Positions 7,048 through 16,270 are shown, counted from the first letter of the stretch. The stretch: DNA of 31,595 nucleotides from CAZPEV01 sp964585635 (GCA_964585635.1 CAZPEV010000015.1:1-31595), one strand, 5' to 3'. Translations and numbers: made by a program. The notes: a model not told the origin generated them from the letters alone.

Positions 7048-8453
7048 GACGAACCGAATGGCCGGCGACAATTAGGCTCGCGGGCGGGGCGCTGGTCTGT
7101 CTGTTGGCGCTGGCCGGATGCAGTTCGGTGGCAACCCAGAAGGGGTTTTACGGCCCGATTACCGCCGAGCTGCAGGCCGGCAACTATGACGCCGCCGTCA
7201 ATGGACTCGACGCCGCCCGCGCCGCGCACAAGTTCAAGGACAAGGACCGCTTCCTCTATTACCTCGATGCCGGTTTGGCCAATCATTACGCCCGGCGCTT
7301 CGACTCCAGCATCGTGCGCCTGTCGCTGGCGGAATCGGCCGCCGATGAGCTGTTCACGCGAAGCATCTCCCGCGCCGCCCTCTCGCTGCTGCTCAACGAC
7401 AACGCTCTCGAATATGCCGGCGAAGACTATGAGGTATTGTACACCAACCTGTTCAAAGCCCTTGACTACATCGTCGCCGACAGCACCGAGGCGGCCCTCG
7501 TCGAACTGCGCCGGGCCGACGACAAGCTGAAGCTGCTGGAACAAAAATACGCTGACGCCGCCGCCACCCTCAACGCCAAGGCGCAGGCCGATTCCTCCGC
7601 TCCCAAGATCAACTATGAGGCCAAAAAGGTCAGATTCTACAACGACGCCTTCGCCAGATATCTGAGCATGCACCTGTATGCCGCCGCCGGCAAGATGGAT
7701 GACGCCCGGATCGACCATGACCTCCTACAGCGCGCCTTTGCCGATCAGCCTCATATCTACCCGTTCAATCCACCGGCCGTCAGGTATCTGTCCGACGGCA
7801 AACCGATCGTCAGTATCGTGGCCCTGGCCGGCCTGTCGCCGGTCAAAGAAGCGCTGGAGCTGCGTATTCGCACCGACAAAAGGCTTAATCTGGTGCAGAT
7901 TCTCTATACCGATCCGGTGCGCCGCGACACGGAATACGGCAACCTCCCGCTGCCGATCAGCGAGGACTACTATTTTGACCTTGCCCTCCCGCAGATCGTT
8001 TCCCGACCGTCGCTGATTCAAAGCATCCGGGTCGTCGTCGACAGCGTTCCGATGGGCGGACTGGGATTGATCGAAGATGTCGGCGCCGTCGCCCAGGAAT
8101 CGTTCGAGGCCAAGCGTTCGCTGACTCTCCTGCGCTCGGTGGCCCGCGCGCTGGCCAAGGGATTGGCCACGCACACGCTCAAAGAGAAGGCCGACAAGGG
8201 AGGCGCCGGCGGGTGGCTGAAAAGCCTGGCCATCGATGTCGCCTCGGACATATCGGAAAACGCCGACCTCCGCTGCTCGCGCCTGCTGCCCGGACGAATC
8301 TATGTCGGCGATTTCGAAATCGACCCGGGCCGGCATGACATCACGGTCGAATTCCTGGATAATGCCGGGCAGGTGATCAAAACGCAGCATATCTCCGATT
8401 ATCAGGTGGTTCCCAACGGTCTGAACCTGGTCGAGGCGGTCTCGCTCAATTAG
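7041..8453 (+). CDS. COG3014-like outer-membrane lipoprotein with N-terminal helical repeats
   Basis: 470 residues. A GTG start at 7041 overlaps the lpoB stop by 7 bases, so translation is probably coupled. The lipobox LALAGC places the acylated Cys at residue 27. Residues about 40-230 are helical with TPR-like spacing (LQAGNYDAAVNGLDAARAA, RFLYYLDAGLANHYARRFD, LHLYAAAGKMDDARIDHDL). The C-terminal half has beta-rich segments around VSIVALAGLSPVKEA, LPISEDYYFDLALPQIVSRP and PGRHDITVEFLDNAGQV. That layout and its lpoB neighbour match COG3014 lipoproteins of unknown biochemical function. A role in controlling cell-wall synthesis beside LpoB is inference. Confidence 0.8.
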   Translation: MVRRTEWPATIRLAGGALVCLLALAGCSSVATQKGFYGPITAELQAGNYDAAVNGLDAARAAHKFKDKDRFLYYLDAGLANHYARRFDSSIVRLSLAESAADELFTRSISRAALSLLLNDNALEYAGEDYEVLYTNLFKALDYIVADSTEAALVELRRADDKLKLLEQKYADAAATLNAKAQADSSAPKINYEAKKVRFYNDAFARYLSMHLYAAAGKMDDARIDHDLLQRAFADQPHIYPFNPPAVRYLSDGKPIVSIVALAGLSPVKEALELRIRTDKRLNLVQILYTDPVRRDTEYGNLPLPISEDYYFDLALPQIVSRPSLIQSIRVVVDSVPMGGLGLIEDVGAVAQESFEAKRSLTLLRSVARALAKGLATHTLKEKADKGGAGGWLKSLAIDVASDISENADLRCSRLLPGRIYVGDFEIDPGRHDITVEFLDNAGQVIKTQHISDYQVVPNGLNLVEAVSLN

Positions 8454-8503
8454 CAGTCGGCGAGGCGGGCGCCTTGCCGCTGCCATCAGGCACAGGTATA
8501 GAC

Positions 8504-9898
8504 TTACAGGTTGATCTCGAACGAGTCATCAAGCTTCGGGACGACCACATCCCAGCGGAGATACTCCCGAATCCTGGCCGCCATCGCCTGCGAGGCCTCC
8601 GGCTCACCATGAACGATAAAGGTCTTCTCCGGCGGCTTGTTGAAACCCATCAGCCAGGCCAGCGCTTCGGTGTAATCGGCATGGCCGGAGAAACCCGAGA
8701 TATTTTCTACCGCCGCCCTGATCGGAACCTCCACCCCGTGAATCTTCACCGACGGGCCTCTGTCCTGGATGATGCGGCCGCGCGTCCCCTCCGCCTGGTA
8801 CCCGACCAGCAGGATGGTATGCGCCGGATTCGGCAAACAGCGCTCCAGATGATGCAGGATCCGCCCGCCGGTTGCCATGCCGCTGGCGGAAATGATTATC
8901 GCGCCCCCCTTCAGGTCGTTGGTCTCTTTGGACTCCCCCCGCGTCTGGCACAGATGCAACCGGCGCGGATGCATTATCTTCTTCCCTTGTACCGTCAGCG
9001 TCCGGCTGACAAGGTCCAGATCGGCGATTCGCCTTTCAAAAACGGTCGTGGCCTCGACCGCCATCGGGGAATCGACATAAACCGGCAGAACCGGGATTTT
9101 CCCCGCTTCCTCCAGCTCGCGAATGACATACAGCAGCGTCTGCGTCCGCCCGATGGCAAACGATGGAATGATCAACAGCCCTCCCCGCTTGACGCTCTCG
9201 TTGATGACCCGGGCGACATCATCAGAGGGCGAACGCCCTTCATGCCGGCGGTTGCCGTAGGTCGATTCCATCACCAGGTAGTCGACGTTGTAGACCTGCA
9301 CCGGATCGCTCAGAAGCGGTATCTCGGGACGGCCCAAATCGCCGCTGAAGAGAATTTTGCGGGGCCTGCCGCCGACCGTCGTCTTGATATCGATGAAGGA
9401 TGAGCCGAGAATATGGCCCGCGTCCCGAAACTTTACCCGAGCCCCCGCCTCGATCGCAATATCCTCGCCGTAAAAGACCGGCCGAAAATAACGCGCCACC
9501 TGCTCGGCGTCGCGGATGGTATAGAGCGGTTGGGCCGGGCTGTGCTTGGTGTACCCCTGCTTGTTGGCCCAGTAAGCGTCTTCCTCCTGCAAGTGGGCGC
9601 TGTCTTTGATCAGGATTTCGGTCAGCTCGTGCGTCGCCGTGGTGCAATGGATCACGCCCCGAAAGCCGTCATTGCAGAAGCGCGGCAGGTATCCCACGTG
9701 GTCGATATGGGCATGCGTCAAAAGGACGGCGTCGATCTCCGACGGCGGCACGGGGAATTTATCCCAGTTCCGCAGGCGGTCTTCCTTCGGCCCCTGAAAC
9801 ATACCGCAGTCGATCAACAGTTTTTTCCGGCCGATTTCCAGTCCGTAGCGAGAGCCGGTCACCGTGCCGGTCGCCCCCCAAAAGGTCAGTTTCGCCAT
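8504..9898 (-). CDS. beta-CASP metallo-beta-lactamase, probable ribonuclease
   Basis: 464 residues. Members of this family (COG1236; relatives of CPSF73/Ysh1) hydrolyse RNA with two zinc ions in the cytoplasm. The metal motif THAHIDH is at 61-67, with FRDAGHILGSSF and the SGDLGRPE segment further on. A beta-CASP motif VMESTYGNRRH follows. The C-terminal part has ISASGMATGGR, GFSGHADY and FIVHGEPEAS, covering motifs A to C. The ATG at 9898 follows AAGGAC; a TTG five codons upstream is less likely. The neighbours are a convergent lipoprotein gene and a divergent membrane protein, so context does not say which RNA it cuts. A single-copy housekeeping role in RNA turnover is plausible. Confidence 0.92.
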   Translation of the reverse strand: MAKLTFWGATGTVTGSRYGLEIGRKKLLIDCGMFQGPKEDRLRNWDKFPVPPSEIDAVLLTHAHIDHVGYLPRFCNDGFRGVIHCTTATHELTEILIKDSAHLQEEDAYWANKQGYTKHSPAQPLYTIRDAEQVARYFRPVFYGEDIAIEAGARVKFRDAGHILGSSFIDIKTTVGGRPRKILFSGDLGRPEIPLLSDPVQVYNVDYLVMESTYGNRRHEGRSPSDDVARVINESVKRGGLLIIPSFAIGRTQTLLYVIRELEEAGKIPVLPVYVDSPMAVEATTVFERRIADLDLVSRTLTVQGKKIMHPRRLHLCQTRGESKETNDLKGGAIIISASGMATGGRILHHLERCLPNPAHTILLVGYQAEGTRGRIIQDRGPSVKIHGVEVPIRAAVENISGFSGHADYTEALAWLMGFNKPPEKTFIVHGEPEASQAMAARIREYLRWDVVVPKLDDSFEINL

Positions 9899-10046
9899 AT
9901 TGTCCTTCCTCAAAGTCGTAGTCGATATGGCGCCAAGATAATATCCTCAAGAAAGGTGCGCAAATCGTTAAATGGAAATCCCGAACGGATAGAACTTGAC
10001 GAAGCGGCAAAAAGCAGCATATTGGCAGTAGCCTTTAACTGGGATA

Positions 10047-11285
10047 ATGAGCGTGTTCGAGTGGACGACTGAACTGCGCTTCGCGGTCGCGGTGGCGCTC
10101 GGTTTTCTTGTCGGACTGGAGCGGGAAAGCTCCAAGATCAGTCATCATGGTCGCGTCGTTGGCGGCGTTCGCACCTTTCCCATAATCAGCATGTATGGCT
10201 TTGGCTGCGCCTGGCTGTACAATATCGGCGCCACCATTGTCCTGCCCGTCGGCCTGCTCTCAGTTGGTCTTCTCGCAACCGTCACCTACTCGGCCAAGAT
10301 AAAAGAGGGATATTTCGGCGCCACGAGTGAATTTTCCGCGCTCCTCACCTTCGCGGTCGGCGCCCTGGCGCTTCTTGCCGACGTCTGGATCGCCATGTCG
10401 TTGGGAATCATCAACACCATTCTGCTTTCGGAAAAAGCTGAACTGGAGACCTATGTCGAGCGGCTGAACCGGGTCGAGTTTCTGGCCGTCCTCAAATTTC
10501 TCGTCGTCACGGTGATAATTCTGCCGGTGTTGCCCAACCGCGACCTGACCCCCTACAAGCTCAATCCCACCCACGTCTGGGAAACCGTGATCCTGGTGTC
10601 GTCGGTCGGCTTTGTGGGGTACCTCTTGTCGAAGAGGCTGGGGGAAAAGGTCGGCCTCTGGTTATCGGGGATATTGGGAGGGATCGTCTCCAGCACCGCC
10701 GTCGCCATTGCGGTCGGTCGGATTGCTCAACGGGACGCCCGCAGAGGCGCCGCCGCCCTGCAAGCATCGCTTTTGGCCGGCAGCGTGATGTATCTCCGAA
10801 TCCTTGGACTGGTGTGGGTGATAAATCCGTCGATTGCGGCCCTTTTATGGTGGAAAGCCCTTCTTCTGACGGCCGTCGGCCTGGTACTGGCGGCCTTGAC
10901 CCAACCCCCTACCGCCGAGCCTGGCAGGACGACCCTACCACTTCCACAAAATCCGTTTGACCTAAAACCGGCCGTCATATTTGCCGGGCTATTTGTGCTG
11001 CTCACGGTTATATCCAGCCTTGTCCGACAGCATATTGGTGACGCCGGCATTTTGGCCCTTTCCGCGCTGGTGGGCGTGACCGACATCGATCCCTTTATTC
11101 TGTCGTTGTCCCATAATCCGGATGCCGGCCTCGGGCTGACCGCCTCGGCCATCGTGATCGCCATGATGAGCAATACCCTGGTAAAGGGTATCTATTTCTC
11201 GCTGCTGGCCAAGGAATCTCGCAAGCCGGCACTGATCCGCTGCGCCGTATGGGCGGTGCTGCACGTGCCATTGATCTTCGTCTGA
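10047..11285 (+). CDS. MgtC/SapB-domain membrane protein with DUF4010
   Basis: 412 residues, about a dozen membrane segments. The N-terminal MgtC-like signature is VALGFLVGLERE (16-27), followed by VVGGVRTFPIISMYGF. A cytoplasmic stretch with KIKEGYFGATSEF precedes more helices. The C-terminal half matches DUF4010, with WLSGILGGIVSSTAVAIAVG and GDAGILALSALVGVTDIDPF. This two-domain protein is common in bacteria and archaea; its transport role is unproven, although MgtC itself acts under magnesium limitation. The start is the ATG at 10047 with little ribosome-site support. tRNA-Leu lies 16 bases beyond its stop on the opposite strand. Confidence 0.9.
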   Translation: MSVFEWTTELRFAVAVALGFLVGLERESSKISHHGRVVGGVRTFPIISMYGFGCAWLYNIGATIVLPVGLLSVGLLATVTYSAKIKEGYFGATSEFSALLTFAVGALALLADVWIAMSLGIINTILLSEKAELETYVERLNRVEFLAVLKFLVVTVIILPVLPNRDLTPYKLNPTHVWETVILVSSVGFVGYLLSKRLGEKVGLWLSGILGGIVSSTAVAIAVGRIAQRDARRGAAALQASLLAGSVMYLRILGLVWVINPSIAALLWWKALLLTAVGLVLAALTQPPTAEPGRTTLPLPQNPFDLKPAVIFAGLFVLLTVISSLVRQHIGDAGILALSALVGVTDIDPFILSLSHNPDAGLGLTASAIVIAMMSNTLVKGIYFSLLAKESRKPALIRCAVWAVLHVPLIFV

Positions 11286-11301
11286 ATGTTGCCCCCAATA
11301 A

Positions 11302-11386
11302 TGCCGGAGGCCGGACTTGAACCGGCACGCACCTTGCGATGCAAGGGATTTTAAGTCCCTGGTGTCTACCATTCCACCACTCCGGC
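11302..11386 (-). tRNA. tRNA-Leu (UAA)
   Basis: Minus-strand cloverleaf with a long class II variable arm. The acceptor is GCCGGAG (11386-11380) pairing with CTCCGGC (11309-11303), and the discriminator is A at 11302. The anticodon loop reads CTTAAAA, giving anticodon TAA. CCA is not encoded. Confidence 0.95.
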
Positions 11387-11405
11387 AATCGGTCTGTCGC
11401 AGGAA

Positions 11406-11432
11406 ATTACACAGATTTCGATTGGGAATCAA
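11406..11432 (-). promoter_or_regulatory. weak candidate promoter for tRNA-Leu
   Basis: TTGATT (11432-11427) and TGTAAT (11411-11406) lie 15 bases apart, about 19 bases before the tRNA 5' end. The spacing is shorter than ideal, so this is only a candidate. Confidence 0.3.
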
Positions 11433-11487
11433 GAAAACAAACATCCCCGGAAGTCCCCGGCTCACCCCGTGGGTGACTCAGAAATTT

Positions 11488-11529
11488 GTAGGTCAGGAGC
11501 CCGCCGCAGGCGGTTGCTCCTGACTATTC
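11488..11529 (+). repeat. intergenic palindromic repeat, family 1, copy 1
   Basis: An imperfect palindrome in which GTCAGGAGC and GCTCCTGAC flank the GC-rich core CCGCCGCAGGCGG. A close copy lies at 17267-17309, and a fragment ending in CGGGCGCTCCTGAC lies near 17470. The stretch 11387-11605 holds no gene. It carries this repeat and the short hairpin CCTGGC/GCCAGG at 11552-11569, just downstream of the OLD-family gene. Confidence 0.8.
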
Positions 11530-11605
11530 TTCTCTTCTACTCGGACAAACGCCTGGCCCGCCCGCCAGGTACCAATGGGTGAAGGCGAGTGTACGAACGC
11601 TAATC

Positions 11606-13123
11606 CTAATGCCCGCGGCTTTCCGTATCGCCACCGACTGTTTGCTCGCCATTATATGCATCGATCTCAGCCCCAATACGCTCCACCAACGGCCGGAACT
11701 CAGTCAAATGGTCCCGAATCCACATATTGACAAAAGCTCCCTTGACAATCGCCTCTGGTACAAATCCTAGTGCAATGCCGATTCGGTTAAAAATGACATG
11801 GGGATCCCTGTTCGTTGATGCGACGTCAGCAATGATTGCGCGCACGAATTCTTGCTTGGTGGGCGGGAGCTGGAGAGATACAGTGAGCAGCGCGACATTA
11901 AGACCCAGGTTTCCATGCACATAGTTGAACACCGCCGCTTCAGGCTGGGATCCAGGCAAACGAAAGATGCCGATGCCCTGATTCTCCACCTGTTGGGAAT
12001 CACCATCAATAACGCACAAAGACTTGTGTCGAGCAGATGGGTCCTCTATCCGATTATGATGGATGCGTACAGCGTTACCGTCACCAGATACCGCATGTAC
12101 CTCAATTTGGTCATAGCGATCGCCTACACATTCACGTATGAGAGCCTCCACGATGAATTGGGCAAAATCATCTTCCGCGAAGATAGCAAGGGCAGTATCG
12201 ACCTTGCCCGAAATCGCACGTAGCGCCTTAATGCTAAGCTTGCCCTGCTGTGTTGATCCGTCAAGACAGGACCATACAGCCTCATGCGGAAGCATCGTGA
12301 GAGCTTCATCGCTATGCGTGGTGAATATTACTTGTATGCCCCTTCTCTCGGCAGCCGAGACCAAATATTCGACCAACCGCCGTGTTGCGACAGGGTGAAG
12401 TCCATTTTCAATTTCTTCTATCAGGATAAGGGAGTTTTCCGGGATTAATTCAATGTCCGTTACAATTCGAATGATTGATGACTCACCTGCCCCGAAATGG
12501 AATTCGGAATATTCATTCCCACGGTTTCGCCCCACATGAAAGGAATCGGCAGTACCGACCGATGTTCTCTGAAATCCCTCTACTGGTCTTCCGAGAATAT
12601 GTTCAATTTGGCGGGCTGCCTCCGCTGGAATTGTTTGAAGCGGTGAAGGATGGACGTAGGATGGACGCATGAGTTTCTTAAACTGCGGTCTTTCACCTGC
12701 AGGTACAGTACGCCGAATCCCGAAATAGGAGACCGAACGTGTTGCGACATCACGACGAACCCACTTCAGCTGGCGGAATACACTGCTGCGGCGGATTGTT
12801 GCTGTCCGATTTAATTCTTTGTCGACTATCTCATATTCGATAGACCATTCCGCCATGGAACTGTCCCCAATGGAACTTTTCGGGAAGAACACCCCCGGCT
12901 TTATGGACTTGTATGCGCACGCAGTCGCGCCAAGAACAGTGGACTTTCCTCCGCCGTTCGGTCCGACCAAAGCAGTCACAGGAAAGTCAAAGGATACTTG
13001 TGCGCCTGTAAATCCTCTCACACGATTGAGCCGAACCGCCTTTAGATACTGGGCGTAGTTGTTTCGGCGAACCCGGTCCGTAAGGGCCGTAAGATGTGAT
13101 TGCCGGATTTCAGACCGAGGCAT
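11606..13123 (-). CDS. OLD-family nuclease: ABC-type ATPase plus TOPRIM domain
   Basis: 505 residues from the ATG at 13123, chosen for AGAGGAAAG about 10 bases upstream; another ATG nine codons earlier lacks a site. Numbering from that earlier ATG: Walker A GPNGGGKST 63-71, ABC signature FGAGESS 219-225, Walker B LILIEEIENG 241-250 and H-loop THS 278-280. The C-terminal TOPRIM has acidic residues EDD 326-328, SGDGN 355-359 and IDGDS 381-385. OLD enzymes are ATP-linked DNA nucleases, and several act in phage defence. No Gabija GajB helicase or reverse transcriptase is next to it, so it is a solitary OLD. The gene is visibly less GC-rich than its neighbours and lies between tRNA-Leu and a repeat-bearing gap, suggesting acquisition. 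A housekeeping SMC-like role is less likely. Confidence 0.88.
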   Translation of the reverse strand: MPRSEIRQSHLTALTDRVRRNNYAQYLKAVRLNRVRGFTGAQVSFDFPVTALVGPNGGGKSTVLGATACAYKSIKPGVFFPKSSIGDSSMAEWSIEYEIVDKELNRTATIRRSSVFRQLKWVRRDVATRSVSYFGIRRTVPAGERPQFKKLMRPSYVHPSPLQTIPAEAARQIEHILGRPVEGFQRTSVGTADSFHVGRNRGNEYSEFHFGAGESSIIRIVTDIELIPENSLILIEEIENGLHPVATRRLVEYLVSAAERRGIQVIFTTHSDEALTMLPHEAVWSCLDGSTQQGKLSIKALRAISGKVDTALAIFAEDDFAQFIVEALIRECVGDRYDQIEVHAVSGDGNAVRIHHNRIEDPSARHKSLCVIDGDSQQVENQGIGIFRLPGSQPEAAVFNYVHGNLGLNVALLTVSLQLPPTKQEFVRAIIADVASTNRDPHVIFNRIGIALGFVPEAIVKGAFVNMWIRDHLTEFRPLVERIGAEIDAYNGEQTVGGDTESRGH

Positions 13124-13614
13124 ATATCTTTCCTCTTTCCAGGTGGACATTGACTATTCTGTTCCGCATAATGTACGAACGGGTACACCACCCGCCTTGG
13201 CGGGCTGTGGGATTCTATAATCTCTATCAGAATTCATATTCACCGGTGATTCGTCCGTCTGGTGTCCCGAATACTCGCCAGCAACATAGAATAAAAGGTC
13301 TAATTGTCAAGCAATTCTTTGGCGCGGAATCGCATGACCCCTTTCGCTTGTCGCGTGGTCTTCCCCTACCCCGTCATTGCCAGGAGACCCCCCTCCTAAG
13401 GAGAGACGACTTGACGATCTCGGCCTTCCGGGCTATGTCACTCCCGCGACGGCGGGGGCTTAGGATGCCCGGCGCTCTTTCTGCCGCACCTCGGTCAAGA
13501 ACTGTTGCGATCCGATCCACCAAAATCCCCTCCAGACTCCTTGCCTTTCGCCCAAATACATCTTAGCTTATCACCGTATGTAGAGAATAATAACCCTGAG
13601 TGAAGAGAAGAAAA
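13124..13614. other. gene-free gap between OLD gene and pckG
   Basis: No convincing gene. It holds a GC-rich hairpin (CCCGCC at 13191-13196 with GGCGGG at 13199-13204) about 70 bases upstream of the OLD-family start. It also holds a degenerate half-copy of a palindromic element at about 13372-13423 and AT-rich sequence just before pckG that may contain its promoter. I could not pick a convincing -35/-10 pair. Confidence 0.6.
13372..13423 (+). repeat. degenerate half-copy of the palindromic CGTCATTGC element
   Basis: It begins CGTCATTGCCAGGAG and ends GACGATCTCGG, matching the left half of the complete element at 27097-27237. A shorter remnant (GACGTGGCGATCTC) lies at about 17329-17342. Confidence 0.6.
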
Positions 13615-15441
13615 ATGAATTCGTCTCATCCAAACACACGACACAAAAAACTGGTTGCATGGGTCAACGGTTGGAAAGAACTTTGTCAGCCGAACAGCGT
13701 CCACTGGTGCGATGGCTCTCAGGACGAGTATCGCTCTGTCCTTACCCTGCTTGAAAAAGAAGGCCTCGCCAAAAAACTGAATCCGGCCAAACGCCCCGGT
13801 AGTTATCTGTTCCGTTCCGACCCGTCCGACGTCGCCCGGGTTGAAAATCGAACCTATATCTCCTCCCTAAAACAAGAGGATGCCGGCCCCACCAACAACT
13901 GGGTCGATCCCGCTGCGCTCAAAACCACGATGACCGACCTGTACCGAGGTTGTATGAAGGGCCGCATCATGTATGTCATCCCCTTCTCCATGGGACCGAT
14001 CGGTTCCCCCATATCAAAAATCGGCATCGAAATCACCGACTCCGCCTACGTCGTCGCCAATATGCATATCATGACCCGCGTCGGCGCCAGAGTACTCGAC
14101 GTTCTTGGTGAAAACGGCGAGTTTGTCCCGACTATGCATTCGGTCGGTAAACCCCTCGCCGACGGTCAGTCCGACAAGGGCATCTGGCCCTGCGCGCCGC
14201 TCGACAAAAAATATATCTCCCACTTTCCCGAAACGCGGGAAATATGGTCCTACGGCTCCGGGTACGGCGGCAACGCTCTTCTTGGGAAAAAATGTCTGGC
14301 CCTTCGCATCGCCTCGGTGCAGGCCCGCGATGAGGGCTGGTTGGCGGAACATATGCTGATTCTGAAACTGACCAACCCTGAAGGCAAAGCCAAATACATC
14401 ACCGGCGCCTTCCCTTCCGCCTGCGGCAAAACCAATCTGGCCATGCTGATTCCCGCCATTCCCGGCTGGAAAGTGGAAACCGTCGGTGATGATATCGCCT
14501 GGATGAAATTCGGCCAAGACGGCCGCCTCTACGCCATCAATCCCGAAGCCGGCTTTTTCGGCGTCGCTCCGTATACGTCAATGTCCTCCAATCCCAACGC
14601 CATGCGCAGCGCCGCCAAGGATACTATCTTCACCAACGTGGCCCTGACCAATGACAATGACGTGTGGTGGGAGGGGATCGGCTATCCCGCTCCGGGAAAA
14701 GTAATCGACTGGAAAGGAAACGAATGGGATGAAGCCGGCGCCTCGACTCCCGCGGCGCATCCCAATTCCCGCTTCACCGCCCGTGCCTCCAACTGCCCCG
14801 CCATCGCCCCCGAATGGGAAGACCCGGCTGGCGTTCCCATCAGCGCCTTCTTGTTCGGCGGACGGCGTCCCGGTACCGTGCCGTTGGTGCATCAATCATT
14901 TGATTGGAACCACGGTGTTTTCATCGGGTCGATCGTTGGCTCGGAAATCACGGCCGCTGCCCTGGACCTGAAGGTCGGCACCGTTCGCCGCGATCCCTTT
15001 GCCATGATTCCCTTCTGCGGATATCATATGGGCGATTACTTTGCCCACTGGATAAAAATCGGCACGCGCACCGCCGCCGAAAATCTGCCGAAAATATTCT
15101 ATGTCAACTGGTTCAGGAAAAACGCCCAGCGCAAATGGCTCTGGCCCGGGTATGGCGAAAACGTCCGCGTCCTGAAATGGATTTTTGATCGCTGCGACGG
15201 CAAAGCCCCGGCCCTTGAAACCCCCATCGGATATATGCCTGCCCCTGATAACATCGACATTTCCGGTCTGGAAGGCAAAGTCAGCCCGGCCGATCTCCAG
15301 GAGTTATTGACCGTCGATAAGCAGGCCTGGTTGAAAGAAGTCGAGTTGATCAAAGAACATTATGCGGTTTTTGGAAATAGGCTTCCGAAGGAATTGCAGG
15401 CGCAATTAGCCGCTCTTGAAAAGCGGCTGGCGCAAGCATGA
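13615..15441 (+). CDS. pckG: phosphoenolpyruvate carboxykinase (GTP)
   Basis: 608 residues, normal for the GTP-dependent enzyme, which interconverts oxaloacetate plus GTP with phosphoenolpyruvate, CO2 and GDP at the entry to gluconeogenesis. The mobile P-loop FPSACGKTN (266-274) carries the reactive Cys270. GDDIAWM at 291-297 is the metal-binding kinase-2 motif. GSGYGGNALLGKKCLALR around 214-231 and ARASNCPAIAPEWEDP further on are signature blocks. The ATG at 13615 follows AGAGAAG; a GTG five codons upstream is possible. Its only close neighbour on the same strand is a methyltransferase 1 kb away, so it is probably transcribed alone. ATP-type PckA is excluded by these motifs. Confidence 0.97.
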   Translation: MNSSHPNTRHKKLVAWVNGWKELCQPNSVHWCDGSQDEYRSVLTLLEKEGLAKKLNPAKRPGSYLFRSDPSDVARVENRTYISSLKQEDAGPTNNWVDPAALKTTMTDLYRGCMKGRIMYVIPFSMGPIGSPISKIGIEITDSAYVVANMHIMTRVGARVLDVLGENGEFVPTMHSVGKPLADGQSDKGIWPCAPLDKKYISHFPETREIWSYGSGYGGNALLGKKCLALRIASVQARDEGWLAEHMLILKLTNPEGKAKYITGAFPSACGKTNLAMLIPAIPGWKVETVGDDIAWMKFGQDGRLYAINPEAGFFGVAPYTSMSSNPNAMRSAAKDTIFTNVALTNDNDVWWEGIGYPAPGKVIDWKGNEWDEAGASTPAAHPNSRFTARASNCPAIAPEWEDPAGVPISAFLFGGRRPGTVPLVHQSFDWNHGVFIGSIVGSEITAAALDLKVGTVRRDPFAMIPFCGYHMGDYFAHWIKIGTRTAAENLPKIFYVNWFRKNAQRKWLWPGYGENVRVLKWIFDRCDGKAPALETPIGYMPAPDNIDISGLEGKVSPADLQELLTVDKQAWLKEVELIKEHYAVFGNRLPKELQAQLAALEKRLAQA

Positions 15442-15493
15442 CTCTTAAAACGTATCAGGCGTAGCTCCTGCCTGTAAGGAGATGGGGCATCAA

Positions 15494-16270
15494 TCAGGCG
15501 CCGAAGTGCTTTCTTAGTCTGTCGAGGCTCAGCTTATTATTGTTCAGGGGGTTGCTCTCGGCGACAGCAACCGCCTGCGGTGCGTAAGCATCCAGAGCCG
15601 CCACCAGCTCGCTCCAATTCTCCCTCCCCTCGCCCACCGGCTTGTGCTCGTCGAGCTGCCCGGAATTATCATGCAAATGACAGTGCGCCAACACCGGCCC
15701 GAGGGTTTTGATCCATTCCTTCGCCGGAAGGTGTGAGAATATCAGGGCATGGCCGTTATCGAACGTCGCCTGCAGATGAGGATGGTTGGCGGCGGCGAAC
15801 AGCTCCGCCTGAATGTCAGGCCCGCCCTCCCATACATTCTCGAGACAAATGATGATGTCGTCCCGGCCCGCCTTGTCCGCAAACGGCAGCCAGAAATCCA
15901 ACATCCGTCTGGCCCAGTTCTTGCGGTAGGAGGACTCCCGAATAAGCGGCGTGAAATTGGTGTGGGCCACATAATACGCCGCTCCAATTCTCGCGGCCGC
16001 GGCCAGGGCGGCCTCGTGACGTTGCCGCGCCACCGCCACAATCGCCGGATCCAGACTGGAGGCAACCAACTCGAAGAATGGGCCATGCATACTTATGGGG
16101 GCTATTCCGGCCACGGCCTTCACATGACGGTCGATCACGGCTGCCAGGTCGCCATCGAGAATCCGCGGAAAGGCAAAATCGCTTACTTCGATTCCAATAC
16201 CCTCGGATCGGCAAAACGCGGCGGCGGCTTCAAGCTCATCGCCCACCGTATTGATCGCCAGTCGTCTCAT
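15494..16270 (-). CDS. TIM-barrel sugar-phosphate isomerase/epimerase-like protein (AP endonuclease 2 superfamily)
   Basis: 258 residues. The fold is suggested by barrel-end acidic and His residues in the expected order: His62 (SMHGPFF), His103 (VAHTNF), Glu144 (CLENVWEG), Asp171 and His174 (TFDNGHA), His198/His200 (HCHLHDN) and Glu238 (AVAESNP). These would bind one or more divalent metals. The start ATG follows AGGAGTG by 5 bases. It is convergent with pckG, with 52 bases between the two stops containing a short CAGGC/GCCTG hairpin. The family includes sugar isomerases, epimerases and endonuclease IV. The length and lack of endonuclease IV DNA-binding motifs favour an isomerase or epimerase; the substrate is not predictable. 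Confidence 0.85.
   Translation of the reverse strand: MRRLAINTVGDELEAAAAFCRSEGIGIEVSDFAFPRILDGDLAAVIDRHVKAVAGIAPISMHGPFFELVASSLDPAIVAVARQRHEAALAAAARIGAAYYVAHTNFTPLIRESSYRKNWARRMLDFWLPFADKAGRDDIIICLENVWEGGPDIQAELFAAANHPHLQATFDNGHALIFSHLPAKEWIKTLGPVLAHCHLHDNSGQLDEHKPVGEGRENWSELVAALDAYAPQAVAVAESNPLNNNKLSLDRLRKHFGA

Noticed and set aside
8474..9403. A 309-codon plus-strand frame
   Set aside because: It is antisense to the metallo-beta-lactamase, which carries all its motifs.
11302..13614. Integrative element using tRNA-Leu as attachment site
   Set aside because: No integrase and no duplicated tRNA 3' end could be found on the far side of the OLD gene, so only a neutral statement about acquisition is made.
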